From: Lactarius indigo
Taxonomy: Eukaryota > Basidiomycota > Agaricomycetes > Russulales > Russulaceae
Reading direction: 5' to 3'
Assembly (NCBI GenBank): GCA_025766275.1
Contig: JAFKAC010000146.1
Coordinates: forward strand, 51,775-115,774
Length of the DNA stretch: 64,000 nucleotides
This document shows positions 1 through 8,991 of this stretch, one piece after another. Under the pieces are notes generated by a model, which was not told where the DNA came from, did not search any database, and was given only the letters and a program-made list of their open reading frames with translations. Both the position numbers and the translations under genes were made by a program. Positions within the stretch are counted from its first letter, which is position 1. The number at the start of each line of letters is the position of its first letter.

Positions 1-67
1 CCCCCATCAACATCATCCTGGGTGATAACAGCACCATCCAAGGTACTGGCCTTGGCCGCATCCCCGT
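1..67 (+). pseudogene. Copia-1 polyprotein fragment a (protease C-terminal part)
   Basis: The first 67 bases read in one frame as part of a Ty1/Copia polyprotein just after the protease active site (LGDNSTIQGTGLGRIPV). The frame stops at a 5-bp CCCGT (63-67) where Gypsy-A is inserted, and resumes at 8646 after a second CCCGT. Removing the insertion and one CCCGT restores the frame exactly (RIPV then QMKANG). The start of the gene lies outside the window. Confidence 0.85.
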
Positions 68-645
68 TGTTACGCCCTAGCAGGGGCGTGGGTTCTGAAG
101 GTTTCTAATCACACAAGTATCAAGCGAAGACCTCTGTTGTCTTATTGCTATGAAATACAAGTGGCGAAAATGTGGCACAAGGTGCAGCACTACTCTGTAA
201 GGTAGGACTCCTCGTCCGAAGTGTCTGACACTTCTCTACACTTGATCTTGCTAGTGCACAGAGTATAACAGGTGTGACGCGTTGATATAGTTCAACTGCA
301 AAGACTTCGAAGTGTCCTGGTTAGGGACTGAGATAGGGGATGCACAAGAAGAGGAGAATAAGGCGAGGTCACACCAAAGTACGGAGGCGAGGTTGCTAGA
401 TTGCAAACGAAGCCAAGTCTGGCTTCCTACGGTCTATGGTACAGGTTTATATAGGACAGGGTTCCAAACAACATGAACACAAGTCCACACAATATCAAAG
501 AGACTAAACGGAGTAAACAGGAGTTCGGATCAAAGAAACAGCGCCACTAGTAACAGTAGCTCCTTTGGTAACAAGGTATGGTACAGAAGGGGAAGGCAGG
601 GTGGGGACATACTGTGGTTTAAGTCCGAAGCGTCGGATCATAACA
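68..645 (-). repeat. LTR family A, 3' LTR of Gypsy-A
   Basis: This 578-bp LTR has TGTTA/TAACA ends and matches 8068-8645 except at position 213. On the plus strand it reads TGTTACGCCC...GGATCATAACA. A purine tract (650-659, read on the minus strand as AGAGAGGGG) lies against its inner edge and is the likely plus-strand primer. Confidence 0.95.
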
Positions 646-649
646 TGAG

Positions 650-659
650 CCCCTCTCTA
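650..659 (-). promoter_or_regulatory. Polypurine tract of Gypsy-A
   Basis: On the minus strand this reads AGAGAGGGG four bases before the 3' LTR. A purine run at this place primes plus-strand DNA synthesis in LTR retrotransposons. Confidence 0.7.
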
Positions 660-671
660 AGTCAACTCTCC

Positions 672-2546
672 CTAGAGTGCTTCGAAGTCCATCAGGTCAT
701 AGACATCGTTGTCTACGTCGTTGGAGGGGGTGCTTTCGCGAGGGAGGGGGCAGCGATGTTGGCGAAGGAAGTTGAAGGGACCATGGGCCCCACACTTGCG
801 ACAATTTTCATACTTGGGGCACTTGATTTCTTCGTGGCTGTTGCTGGTAAAACACTTGCCACACCACTGAGTGCGTTCTTCTGGGGCTGGCCAGAGGCAC
901 TGATAGGGGAAGTGGTCAGTGCTAGAACACCTCCAGCAGAACTTCTGTTTTTGAGGGCAGGCGAAGGAGAGGTGGTCTTCAGACTGGCACCTGTAACAAA
1001 GTCGAATGGTGCCAGTCTCCTTCTTGTTGGCTCTGCGCTTGCGTCTCTTCTTCCTTTCTGCAGAGGGGCTAGGTCCTTCTGGTTCGTCGTGGAGTCGTGG
1101 CATGGAGTGGTGGCGAGGTGGAGCAGGGGCAGAAATGGGGTGGACTTCAAAGGGGTGAGTTTCTTCTTCCGGAGGAGGGGGGTGTAGTGTGAGCCATCGG
1201 TCTGCAATCCGGACATAGGCCTTGTGTTCTTGCAGCCTTCTTCGGGTGCTAGTTAGCTGCATGTCCATGTTGAGGAGGTGCCTTTTGAGGGGCTCCATTG
1301 TCTTGTACAGGCCTTCAATCTCCTTTCGGAGGGCCTTCTGGTTTCGCAAGAGTCGGCGAGTCCTGGAGATTTCTGCTGTGAGGCGGTCATCTTTCAGGTC
1401 TTCTAGGACTTCGTCGACTTGTCTGGCTGTGGGGGAAGCTTCATCCAAGTTCTGCATCTGAGCTGGGGTGATGGGGGGAGCTGGGTTGTGGGGATCGTCG
1501 TTTCTGGGAAGGAGGAAAAGGGGGAGGCCATAGTGAGGGAGGTTTTTGCCCATGGTGCCGATGACATCTTCTTTGTTTTCACTGATCTTGATCCACTTGG
1601 CATCCTTTCGGATGTACGAGGTTGGATCAGCGTTGTCAGGGATGAGGAAGTGGACATAGCGGCTGCTCCAGGGGTCATTCAAGAAGAAGGGGTAGCCAGG
1701 GTCGTCGTCTTCTTCAGCAGTGATGTGCATTCTTTCATAGTTAATGGGGAGTGCGTCCATGATTGGGTCGTTGATTATTTCGCTGAGCCGAGCCATGGTC
1801 ACTCTAGGATCAGGGGGGGAGGTGGTAGGTCGGTATATCTCAGGAGTAGGGGGAGCTGTGTGTCCAGGAGGGGGAACACGAAGGGCTATTCCTCCTCCTT
1901 CTGTTTCTATGACGCTGGGCATGGTGGGATCGATGGGTTGTGGTTCCTGGATGAGTGAAGGCAAGGAAGGGGGTCGTGCTGGGAAGGGAGAATAGCCAGA
2001 GGAGGGTGTGACAGAGGGTGTTTCGTCAAAGGAGCCTCTTTCCATGGCACGAGCAACAAGACGTTCTACAGAGGAGGAGCGAGAGGGCATGGTGAGGAAG
2101 CTAGTGGGGAAGGTGGTTACTGTTCGTACTGTTACTTCCTTTCGTTTTAACCATTGCTTTGCTCCTTCGCTTCTGGGGTTGCTTTCAAAGTGTTCCTGAA
2201 TAAGTTCTGGGGCGTTGAGGTTCTTTTCTGGTTCCCAACTGTTGTGTGCATCGGAGTATCCCTTCCACTTGATTAGGAACTGTAACTGGTTCCTGTGGCG
2301 TCTTGTTTCTAGTATTTTCTCGACTTCCCACTCCTGTTCTCCATCTACTAGATCTGGGGGTGGTTCCGTAAAGTTCTTTCCATGTATGGAGGTTTCTTTG
2401 TATGGCATCAGGAGTGACGCATGGAATACTGGGTGGATCCGCCACTGATGGGGAAGTTTCAGGGCATATGTGGTGGCGGAGATCTTCTTTGTGACCCTGA
2501 AGGGTCCATATCTTTTTGGGGCTAACTTGAAACTAGGGTGCGTTGT
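672..2546 (-). CDS. Gypsy-A pol 3' part: integrase GPY/F, chromodomain, long C-terminal extension with zinc knuckles
   Basis: This is the continuation of the pol frame that the LTR-B at 2547-3172 interrupts; without the LTR and one GTTGT the frame runs NLKTT-HPSFKLAPKRYGPF. Residues are counted from 2561, so the first few come from the LTR. The order is GPY/F module (about 12-60), chromodomain (about 78-130, WEVEKILE...FLIKWKGY...SWEP), then about 490 residues that ordinary chromovirus integrases lack. The extension has a Pro/Ser linker (150-255), a globular segment with DDPGYPFF (about 287-294) and VIGTMGKNLPHYG (about 333-345), a coiled coil (380-455), a basic KKRRKRR patch (about 504-510), two canonical CX2CX4HX4C knuckles (522-535, 542-555), two variant Cys/His units (567-581, 587-604) and an acidic tail ending in YDLMDFEAL. 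Fusion to Pol is seen directly. The role is unknown; nucleic-acid binding is inferred from the knuckles. Confidence 0.88.
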   Translation of the reverse strand, partial: TTHPSFKLAPKRYGPFRVTKKISATTYALKLPHQWRIHPVFHASLLMPYKETSIHGKNFTEPPPDLVDGEQEWEVEKILETRRHRNQLQFLIKWKGYSDAHNSWEPEKNLNAPELIQEHFESNPRSEGAKQWLKRKEVTVRTVTTFPTSFLTMPSRSSSVERLVARAMERGSFDETPSVTPSSGYSPFPARPPSLPSLIQEPQPIDPTMPSVIETEGGGIALRVPPPGHTAPPTPEIYRPTTSPPDPRVTMARLSEIINDPIMDALPINYERMHITAEEDDDPGYPFFLNDPWSSRYVHFLIPDNADPTSYIRKDAKWIKISENKEDVIGTMGKNLPHYGLPLFLLPRNDDPHNPAPPITPAQMQNLDEASPTARQVDEVLEDLKDDRLTAEISRTRRLLRNQKALRKEIEGLYKTMEPLKRHLLNMDMQLTSTRRRLQEHKAYVRIADRWLTLHPPPPEEETHPFEVHPISAPAPPRHHSMPRLHDEPEGPSPSAERKKRRKRRANKKETGTIRLCYRCQSEDHLSFACPQKQKFCWRCSSTDHFPYQCLWPAPEERTQWCGKCFTSNSHEEIKCPKYENCRKCGAHGPFNFLRQHRCPLPRESTPSNDVDNDVYDLMDFEAL

Positions 2547-3172
2547 TGATGAACAGCACACATAGATAGCTTACTCACAGAGGGACAAAGTGTTCTGTGG
2601 TGAGACAAGCTGGGTGGCTGGAAGCAGCAACAGGGGAAGTCTAGCAAGGTAAAGCAAAGTGTCTGGCACACAAGCAGTGAGAACTGATATTGTTACATTG
2701 AAGAGAAGGGAGCTTACCTGGCACACAAGCAGTGAGAACTGATGTGGACCAGGGGCGTACATGGTACTCTACTTATACACTTTCTGGTAGTGACACTGTA
2801 CAAGGGATGTAACACTAAGTCACGCAGTACAAGGAAGTATTGTTCTACAAACGGACAAAGGAGTGGACGTTCTGAGAACAAGGAAAGAAAGAATAAGGAG
2901 AGTCCAGAAGCAAATGATATCATAGTGACATCATAATAAAGATAAAGCTAAGTATGGAACAAAGGAAGGTACAAAGGCGTTATACAACGCAGAGTCCGGA
3001 TGTATGATGTCATTAGAAGTACAGTGATGTCATAAATGACGCAATGGTAAGTCCAGATTGTACAGATCAATCAGTATCTAATCTACAAGTCCTGTATATC
3101 TAATCTAAAGCAGTCCATGCTGCAAGTCCGGTCCGTACGAGCCGCTAAGTGCGCAAGGGTCACTTATCAACA
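2547..3172 (+). repeat. Solo LTR-B (Copia LTR) inside Gypsy-A pol
   Basis: This 626-bp element runs from TGATGAACAG to TTATCAACA and is flanked by GTTGT (2542-2546 and 3173-3177). It matches the LTRs of the Copia element at 56879-63090. It carries the duplicated form of the presumed transcript start (segments ending near 2685 and 2742). It interrupts the integrase coding frame between the DDE core and the GPY/F module. Confidence 0.95.
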
Positions 3173-5922
3173 GTTGTTTTCAAGTTCCTGGCATCCAGCC
3201 ACACACTATCTCCTTCTGTGTGTTGTTCGAAGCGAGAGGATCCTTTGTAGAGTGACTGTGCATGGGTAATTGCTGCTTGGGCGGTCCTTCTGGCTTCCTG
3301 GATTCGCTCCAATCTTTCTTGTGTTCCTGGTACTGTGGTTGTTCTTTCTGGTTGGTGTACTCTTGGGATGTATCCAAGGATTAATTCGTAGGGTGTCTTT
3401 TTAGTGGTTGCGCTTGGCCAGGAGTTGTGGGTGTACTGTGCCAGTGGTAGTAGCTCCGTCCAATTGTCTTGTTGATGGTTTATGAACATTCGGAGGTACT
3501 GTTCTAACCACTGGTTTGTTCGCTCTGATTGTCCATCTGTTTGTGGGTGGTATGCTGTGCTGATGTTTTGTTCTATGTCAAGCACTCTGCACAGTTCTTT
3601 GATGAACTTCGCTGTGAATCTGGGGTCTCTGTCGGAGATGACCCTTCTTGGTAGTCCATAGTGTGGCAGGACAGTTTTGGCATAGAGTTTTGCCACTCCT
3701 TCTGCGTCTATTGTTTCGCTGCATGGGATAAAGAAGGCTGCTTTGGAACAGTCATGATCCGTGATGGTGAGAATTGTGTCATTGTCTTCTGATTGGGGTA
3801 GCTTTGTGATAAAGTCTAGAGCGATGGTTTCAAAAGGGAGTGCTTCTGGGTTAGTCTTGATGGGGAATATCGGCGGTTTCGGGTTCCCAGGGAAGTTCTT
3901 GTTTGATTGGCATGTGGCACAGCCCTTTACATATGCGGATATGTCGTCTTTCATGTTTGGCCACCAATAGTCTTGTGACACTAGCCACAAGGTCTTTGTT
4001 ATTCCGGGGTGTCCAGCTGTTTTTGTATCGTGAAACAGGGAAATTACCCCCCTCTTTAGCGGTGTGTTGTCCACAACCACCAGTTTGTCACCTCTCCACC
4101 AGTGTTTGCCTTGTTTTACTAAGTGGAAGGGGGCGGCCCACTCGTCCAGAGTGTCTTGGTGGTCTATTTGGTGTGCCATGACCCGGTCATCTATCCTTAT
4201 GGAGAGAGCGGAGTTTACGAAGATGGTTGGGGTCAGGACCACTACATCAGTGTTATCCCCTGCTCCGGTGTCGTGGTCAGGGCGTCTTGACAGGGCATCA
4301 GCATGGTTTTGGGGTCCGGGCTTGTGGTGAAGTTTGATGTGATAGTCTGCAAGTCTGGGGATGTATCGCGCCACTCTCCTATTGATTTGTCGAGGGTGGC
4401 GGTAATACTCTAGGTTTTTGTGGTCTGTAAACACTGTGATTTCGTGGGGGGATCCTAAAAGAAGGTGTCTCCAGTGTTCCAGTCCTCTGATTACTGCCAG
4501 GAGTTCCCTGTCATGGATGTCATAGTTGTGCTCCGCTTCAGAAAATGATTTGGAGAAGTATCCCACAGCTTGTGGTTTGTTTCGGCTGTCTCTTTGTGTT
4601 AAGATTGCCCCTGTGGCGAAAGCGGAGGCATCTACTTCTAGTTCGAAAGGTTTGTCCATATCTGGTTGGCATAAGATGGGGTCTTTGCACACAAGCGTGA
4701 TGAGAGCTTCTAAGGCTTCTGCTGCTTCCTTTGTCCATCTGAAGGGTCCTTCTGACGTCTTTATTGTGTCCGTGATGGGTCTTGCTAAGTGAGCGAAGTT
4801 GGGGATGAAGGGTCGCTGATAACTTAGTGTTCCCAACACGCTTCTTGCTTGTTTGACTGACTTGATGTCTCTTGGCCAGTCTTTTAGTCCTTCTACCTTC
4901 TTTGGGTCGATTTTGATTTGAGACCCATCGATGACAATGCCTAGGTAGTGGATCTTTCTTTGTTCGAACACACATTTCGACGCTTTAAGGAAATAAGATT
5001 CCTTTTCACAGATTTCCAGGAATTCGTGTACAATTTGTCTGTGGCGTTCTGTATCTTCTTCTGTGGCTATCAGGACATCGTCCATGTACACAAATAGCTC
5101 TCTTGGGTATTTGTCCATAAGTGGTCGAAGTATTCTGCTCATGGTCCTTGCAAAGGTAGCTGGTGCATTTGTGAGGCCGAAGGTCATGACTCGAGGGATG
5201 AACAGCCCCCTTGGTGTCTTGAAGGCTGCCTTCCATTGGTCTTCCTCTTTTATGCGGATATTATGGTATCCCCATCTGATATCGAACTTTGAGAACAGTG
5301 TTTTCCCATTTAAGTTGGTCAGGATGTCGGAGATGAGAGGTAGTGGGTAAGTGTCTTTTATTGTCCAGGTGTTTAGGGGTCTGTAGTCCAGGATAGGGCG
5401 CAACCCTCCGTCTGTTTTCTTTCTGAAGAAGAAGGAGGAAGCGTAGGGGGAGCTTCCTTCATAGATGTATCCTTTTGCTATGTTTTCGTCGAGATATGCC
5501 TTCAGCTCCTTGTCTTCTTCTGGAGTCAAGGGGTAGATTTTGCAGTTGATCTTGTTGGGTGCATCTGGTCGCAATGTGATGGGATGGTCTTCTTCTCTTT
5601 CTGGGGGAAAGCGCTGTGCTTCTTCGTCTGAGAATACTTTGTTGTGGCGCTGGTATTCTTCTGGGATTGCGGTTTCTTTTACTGGGTCAAAGGTTGTTTT
5701 GGTTGCTGCCGCTTTCGCTTCTTGGTGTCGCTTTCTTCGGAAGCGGTACCCTCCTGTCAGGATGGTGATGGCTTCTCCTTTCAGCTCTTGTTTCTTCCAG
5801 TCTATGTCTGGGTTTTCGTGTTCGAACCAGGGGTATCCAAAGATCATTCTGTCTTCTCCTAGGCTCGTTACGAAAAACTGGAAAGGAGTTTCTTCTTCTC
5901 CTCTTTTATCCATAGCTGGCAT
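3173..5922 (-). CDS. pol: Gypsy-A pol: reverse transcriptase, RNase H and integrase core
   Basis: The open frame encodes the central enzymes that copy element RNA to DNA and insert it in the genome. Counting from 5922, the end of the protease domain (FGYPWF, about 28) is followed by RT with FDIRWGYHN (about 213) and the catalytic YMDD (279-282), RNase H with VDASAFATGA (about 429) and HADALSRR (about 540), the integrase HHCC zinc domain (about 632-672, GHPGI...CATC), and the DDE core with D703, D764/D766 and E800 (HPQTDGQSE). Length and order match Ty3/Gypsy chromoviruses. The frame continues at 2546 beyond the solo LTR-B. Relative to the protease frame it is shifted by minus 1 near 5900, either by a base lost in an A-run or by a second frameshift event. 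Confidence 0.95.
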
Positions 5923-6185
5923 GTTTCTGTCATGGTGCCATCTTTGTTTAGCGATCCATCCACATTCCGGACCAATCTGGGTGGTTTCAGAGGAGTGGTT
6001 CCTAGTCCAAGTTTTTGGATTAGGTTTCGGTCGATTAGGTTGTCTGTTGCACCACTGTCTAGCAGCACATTTATGCGAGCTTCTTTGTAGTAAAGGCGAA
6101 CGAGGACTTTGATTGTCATAGCACTATCGCGAACACTATACATTGAATTGGCCTCCCTGTCAGCTCTCACAGGTCGGCATCGCAA
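5868..6185 (-). CDS. Gypsy-A aspartic protease segment
   Basis: The retropepsin signature LLDSGATDNLI (about residues 41-51) marks the protease that cuts the Gag-Pol polyprotein. It lies in the minus-1 frame relative to gag, which it overlaps by 19 bases, so it is probably made by ribosomal frameshifting at the GGATTTT at 6185-6191. Its frame ends at 5868, while the homologous continuation (GEEETPFQFFV...) lies in the next frame and overlaps from 5922. A one-base loss in the A-run near 5905 would explain this. Confidence 0.8.
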   Translation of the reverse strand: MRCRPVRADREANSMYSVRDSAMTIKVLVRLYYKEARINVLLDSGATDNLIDRNLIQKLGLGTTPLKPPRLVRNVDGSLNKDGTMTETCQLWIKEEKKKLLSSFS

Positions 6186-7858
6186 AAATCCTGATCTAAG
6201 GCATAGTAGCGTCTCTTTTCGTCCTCTGTCATGCCTTGGACGAGTGCATGGGCTTGTCGGACTTTATCTTCGGTTGTGGTAGCAGCTACTGATGAGGTGC
6301 TTGCTTCTGGGGTGTATGGGGGTGCAGTGTCCGCTTCTTGGGTGTCTGTGGCTCTGGCTTTGGTTTGGTTGGTGGTGTTTTGTCGTTGACAGTTCCTAGC
6401 CATGTGTCCTTGCTGTCTGCATTTGAAGCAGCGTCCTTCTTTCATGAGGGCTTTCTTTTCTTCTTCGGTAAGCTTCTTAAAGGGGGTGGAGGTGGTGGCA
6501 TCTACATCCATTGCATTTGGGTCTCGCTTTGGTCGTCCTTGATGGACATTTTGAGTTGGCCCTGGGTTTCTGTTCCCTGGTCTGGCTTTTAGCAGCTTCC
6601 AGCATTGGTGTTCTGCTCTGGCAGCGGTTTGCCACTCGTCCATGGTGTTTGGGATGGTGGTTCTCATAAGGCAGGCACGATACAGTCCTGTGGGTAGTCC
6701 TCTTTTGAAGAATTCCACCGTTCCAGGGGCATCTCTTGCCCATCCTGCTATTCCTGCAAGGTGTTCGAAGTCGAGAATGTAACTGTCCAATGCTCCACCC
6801 TGCATCGTCAAACTGATGAGCTTCTGATAGGCTCTTTCTTTGTTTAGAGTGTCGGTCCAGTCTCTGTCGAAGGTGTCGAGGAAACCGTCCCAAAGGTCTT
6901 TGCTGTTTTTGGTGAGGGCTTTGGTGGGGTCTGCTAGTGCCGCTTCCATGTCATCTTCAGTTTGGTTGACCCATAGCTGTACACCGGGTCCTTTGAACAT
7001 TGTAAGGGCGAATAGTACTCGTGCATAAGGTTCTTTGATGAGTTCATTTTCACTGTTTAACTTGATGTATCGTAGTAGTTCTCTTTTGAACTGACCACTC
7101 TCTGTTCTATCTCCGGTGAACGGAGTAGGGGGTGCTCCTTTGAGTCCTCCTGAGCTCGTTGTTGGTGTTCCTCCTGTTCCGGTGCTTGAGCCGGTACCTG
7201 TGCCAGTGCCTGTGGCGTTTACAGCTGACATGATAAATGTTGGCTGTGGTGTGATGGGGATCTGGGGTGGTTCGACTGGGGAGGGCAATCTGATTGGTGG
7301 TAGTGTGGCTGGGAATCCTTCTTCTGCTGGGGATGGTTCTATCCAGATAGGGATAGTGGGGCTGGCTTGTGACGAAGCTTGTGTGGGTACTGTGATGTCT
7401 AGGCGGTGTTCTGAGGAGTGAGATAGTTCTGAGTGTGATTCTGCTTCGTCTGAGCTGGGTTCTTCCGATGATGAGTCTTGTTGTAGTCCGTATGTTCCCC
7501 TAGTGTTTCTTGGTGCTGAGGATGATTGTTGTGTGGGTGTTTCTGGGTTCTGTTCGTCTTCTTCGTTCCACCAGCCTAGTCCTTCAGCAAATCTGTGTGG
7601 TGTGATGTTTATGGCTCTGGTGTGGTATGTGTTCTGAAAGTATCTGAGGATGTACCAGTTGTTGTTGATAAATTCCACTGGTCTGAGTTCGCCTTTGATG
7701 AGGCACTTGTAACAAGGTGGTCTGCCTGATGTTGTGGCCCAACGAGCTCCTCTTCCTAGTTGACTGCTTTTAACGTGGTGTGGGAGGTCGTCTTGTGTTC
7801 TGGTTGTGACTGGGGTCCAATCGTTGTCTGATTCAAAGGTGACACTGATGCTAGCCAC
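6167..7858 (-). CDS. gag: Gypsy-A Gag polyprotein
   Basis: This 563-codon frame encodes the particle-forming protein. Visible parts are an N-terminal domain (1-100), an acidic Ser-rich stretch (100-200), a Gly/Thr repeat (about 215-240), a capsid-like helical region (about 250-420), the DPNAMDVDA box, and one CCHC knuckle (CFKCRQQGHMARNC, about 469-482). The frame opens at GTG (7858, GTGGCT) and its first in-frame ATG is codon 210 (7231), just before the capsid region; the same arrangement occurs in families C and D. Either GTG is used, or the protein starts at codon 210, or both. Gag ends at a TGA overlapping the protease frame. Confidence 0.9.
   Translation of the reverse strand: MASISVTFESDNDWTPVTTRTQDDLPHHVKSSQLGRGARWATTSGRPPCYKCLIKGELRPVEFINNNWYILRYFQNTYHTRAINITPHRFAEGLGWWNEEDEQNPETPTQQSSSAPRNTRGTYGLQQDSSSEEPSSDEAESHSELSHSSEHRLDITVPTQASSQASPTIPIWIEPSPAEEGFPATLPPIRLPSPVEPPQIPITPQPTFIMSAVNATGTGTGTGSSTGTGGTPTTSSGGLKGAPPTPFTGDRTESGQFKRELLRYIKLNSENELIKEPYARVLFALTMFKGPGVQLWVNQTEDDMEAALADPTKALTKNSKDLWDGFLDTFDRDWTDTLNKERAYQKLISLTMQGGALDSYILDFEHLAGIAGWARDAPGTVEFFKRGLPTGLYRACLMRTTIPNTMDEWQTAARAEHQCWKLLKARPGNRNPGPTQNVHQGRPKRDPNAMDVDATTSTPFKKLTEEEKKALMKEGRCFKCRQQGHMARNCQRQNTTNQTKARATDTQEADTAPPYTPEASTSSVAATTTEDKVRQAHALVQGMTEDEKRRYYALDQDFCDADL
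6185..6191 (-). promoter_or_regulatory. Candidate minus-1 frameshift site GGATTTT (gag to protease, Gypsy-A)
   Basis: In the gag frame the minus strand reads CAG GAT TTT TGC, giving the heptamer G-GAT-TTT 15 bases before the gag stop codon. It resembles the G-GAU-UUA site of betaretroviruses. The protease frame is minus 1 to gag and has no in-frame start codon at the overlap. Confidence 0.55.
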
Positions 7859-8067
7859 GATTGTGGTCTGTCTTGGGTGCTGATTTGTGTAAGGGGATGG
7901 CTGAAGCGGCCTCTTGTGTCAGGGAGGATCCGTCGCCCGGCTATGCCGTCGTTTCTGGGTTCTTTTGGAGTGTCTGGTTGTTGGCTGATGCATCCTCTTG
8001 GATCGTCGCCCACTCTGCTGTGTGGCAGTAGTGTCTTAGGTGTGTTGGGAGTTGTAGACTTGGCTTA
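7859..8067 (-). other. Gypsy-A 5' leader
   Basis: About 209 bases lie between the 5' LTR and the first gag codon. The part nearest the LTR is the self-priming site. A short minus-strand frame (8013-7756) overlaps it but has no family match and lacks an ATG, so I do not call it a gene. Confidence 0.6.
8056..8066 (-). promoter_or_regulatory. Self-priming primer-binding site of Gypsy-A
   Basis: On the minus strand this is AAGCCAAGTCT, one base inside the 5' LTR. It is the exact reverse complement of AGACTTGGCTT in the LTR (8410-8420), which begins 33 bases after the TATATAAAC box (8445-8453). No tRNA 3'-end match (TGG...) is present at the LTR edge. Tf1/sushi elements prime reverse transcription by folding the transcript's first 11 nt onto such a site. 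Confidence 0.85.
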
Positions 8068-8645
8068 TGTTACGCCCTAGCAGGGGCGTGGGTTCTGAAG
8101 GTTTCTAATCACACAAGTATCAAGCGAAGACCTCTGTTGTCTTATTGCTATGAAATACAAGTGGCGAAAATGTGGCACAAGGTGCAGCACTACTCTGTAA
8201 GGTAGGACTCCTTGTCCGAAGTGTCTGACACTTCTCTACACTTGATCTTGCTAGTGCACAGAGTATAACAGGTGTGACGCGTTGATATAGTTCAACTGCA
8301 AAGACTTCGAAGTGTCCTGGTTAGGGACTGAGATAGGGGATGCACAAGAAGAGGAGAATAAGGCGAGGTCACACCAAAGTACGGAGGCGAGGTTGCTAGA
8401 TTGCAAACGAAGCCAAGTCTGGCTTCCTACGGTCTATGGTACAGGTTTATATAGGACAGGGTTCCAAACAACATGAACACAAGTCCACACAATATCAAAG
8501 AGACTAAACGGAGTAAACAGGAGTTCGGATCAAAGAAACAGCGCCACTAGTAACAGTAGCTCCTTTGGTAACAAGGTATGGTACAGAAGGGGAAGGCAGG
8601 GTGGGGACATACTGTGGTTTAAGTCCGAAGCGTCGGATCATAACA
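8068..8645 (-). repeat. LTR family A, 5' LTR of Gypsy-A
   Basis: This 578-bp LTR is the promoter-bearing copy for the minus-strand element. The TATA box is at 8445-8453 (minus strand TATATAAAC), and the presumed transcript start AGACTTGGCTT is at 8420-8410, inside a short hairpin (GAAGCCA...TGGCTTC). Confidence 0.93.
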
Positions 8646-8991
8646 CCCGTCCAAATGAAAGCCAACGGGCAGTGGAATCGCGCTGTGCTGCAAGACGTCC
8701 TCTATGTACCCGAACTCCACGGAAACCTCCTATCAGTTCCGCAACTTGCTCGGCGTGGCGCAGACGTTCGCTTCACAGAAGGGGGTTGTCAAATTTACGA
8801 CCAACATGGCATACTCACCTGTGAGGGCACCCTCCGCAGGAACCTGTACATCATGTCAATCCGCATCATATCCCCCGAAAGCGCCCGCGTTGCAGTGGCC
8901 CAAGTCGACACATTCCCCATTGACGGTGAGGAACTTGCCCCATGTGCAGAAGCCGCCCTAGTTGCGCGCAGTGCAACATCAAAAGCTGATG
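8646..8991 (+). pseudogene. Copia-1 polyprotein fragment b
   Basis: This continues the 1-67 frame after the CCCGT duplication: QMKANGQWNRAVLQDVLYVP followed by LLSVPQLA, the conserved stretch between protease and the GAG-pre-integrase domain in Copia elements. It ends at TGATG (8987-8991), the target duplication of solo LTR-J, and continues at 9770. Confidence 0.88.

Larger units (their letters stand above)
68..8645 (-). mobile_element. Gypsy-A: near-complete Ty3/Gypsy chromovirus, minus strand
   Basis: This LTR retrotransposon has two 578-bp LTRs (68-645 and 8068-8645) that differ at one base (C213 against T8213), and it is flanked by CCCGT duplications (63-67, 8646-8650). Reading leftwards from the 5' LTR at 8068-8645 come a self-priming site, gag, protease, reverse transcriptase/RNase H, integrase with chromodomain and a long C-terminal extension, then a purine tract next to the 3' LTR. 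It sits inside Copia-1 and is itself split by a solo LTR-B (2547-3172, GTTGT duplication). The near-identical LTRs mean it inserted very recently. It is probably not autonomous as it stands, because the LTR-B cuts pol and one extra frame change lies between protease and RT. Confidence 0.95.

Noticed and set aside
645..1187. Plus-strand open frame of 180 codons
   Set aside because: It lies antisense to the zinc-knuckle part of Gypsy-A Pol, which has clear motifs and is open over a much longer span.
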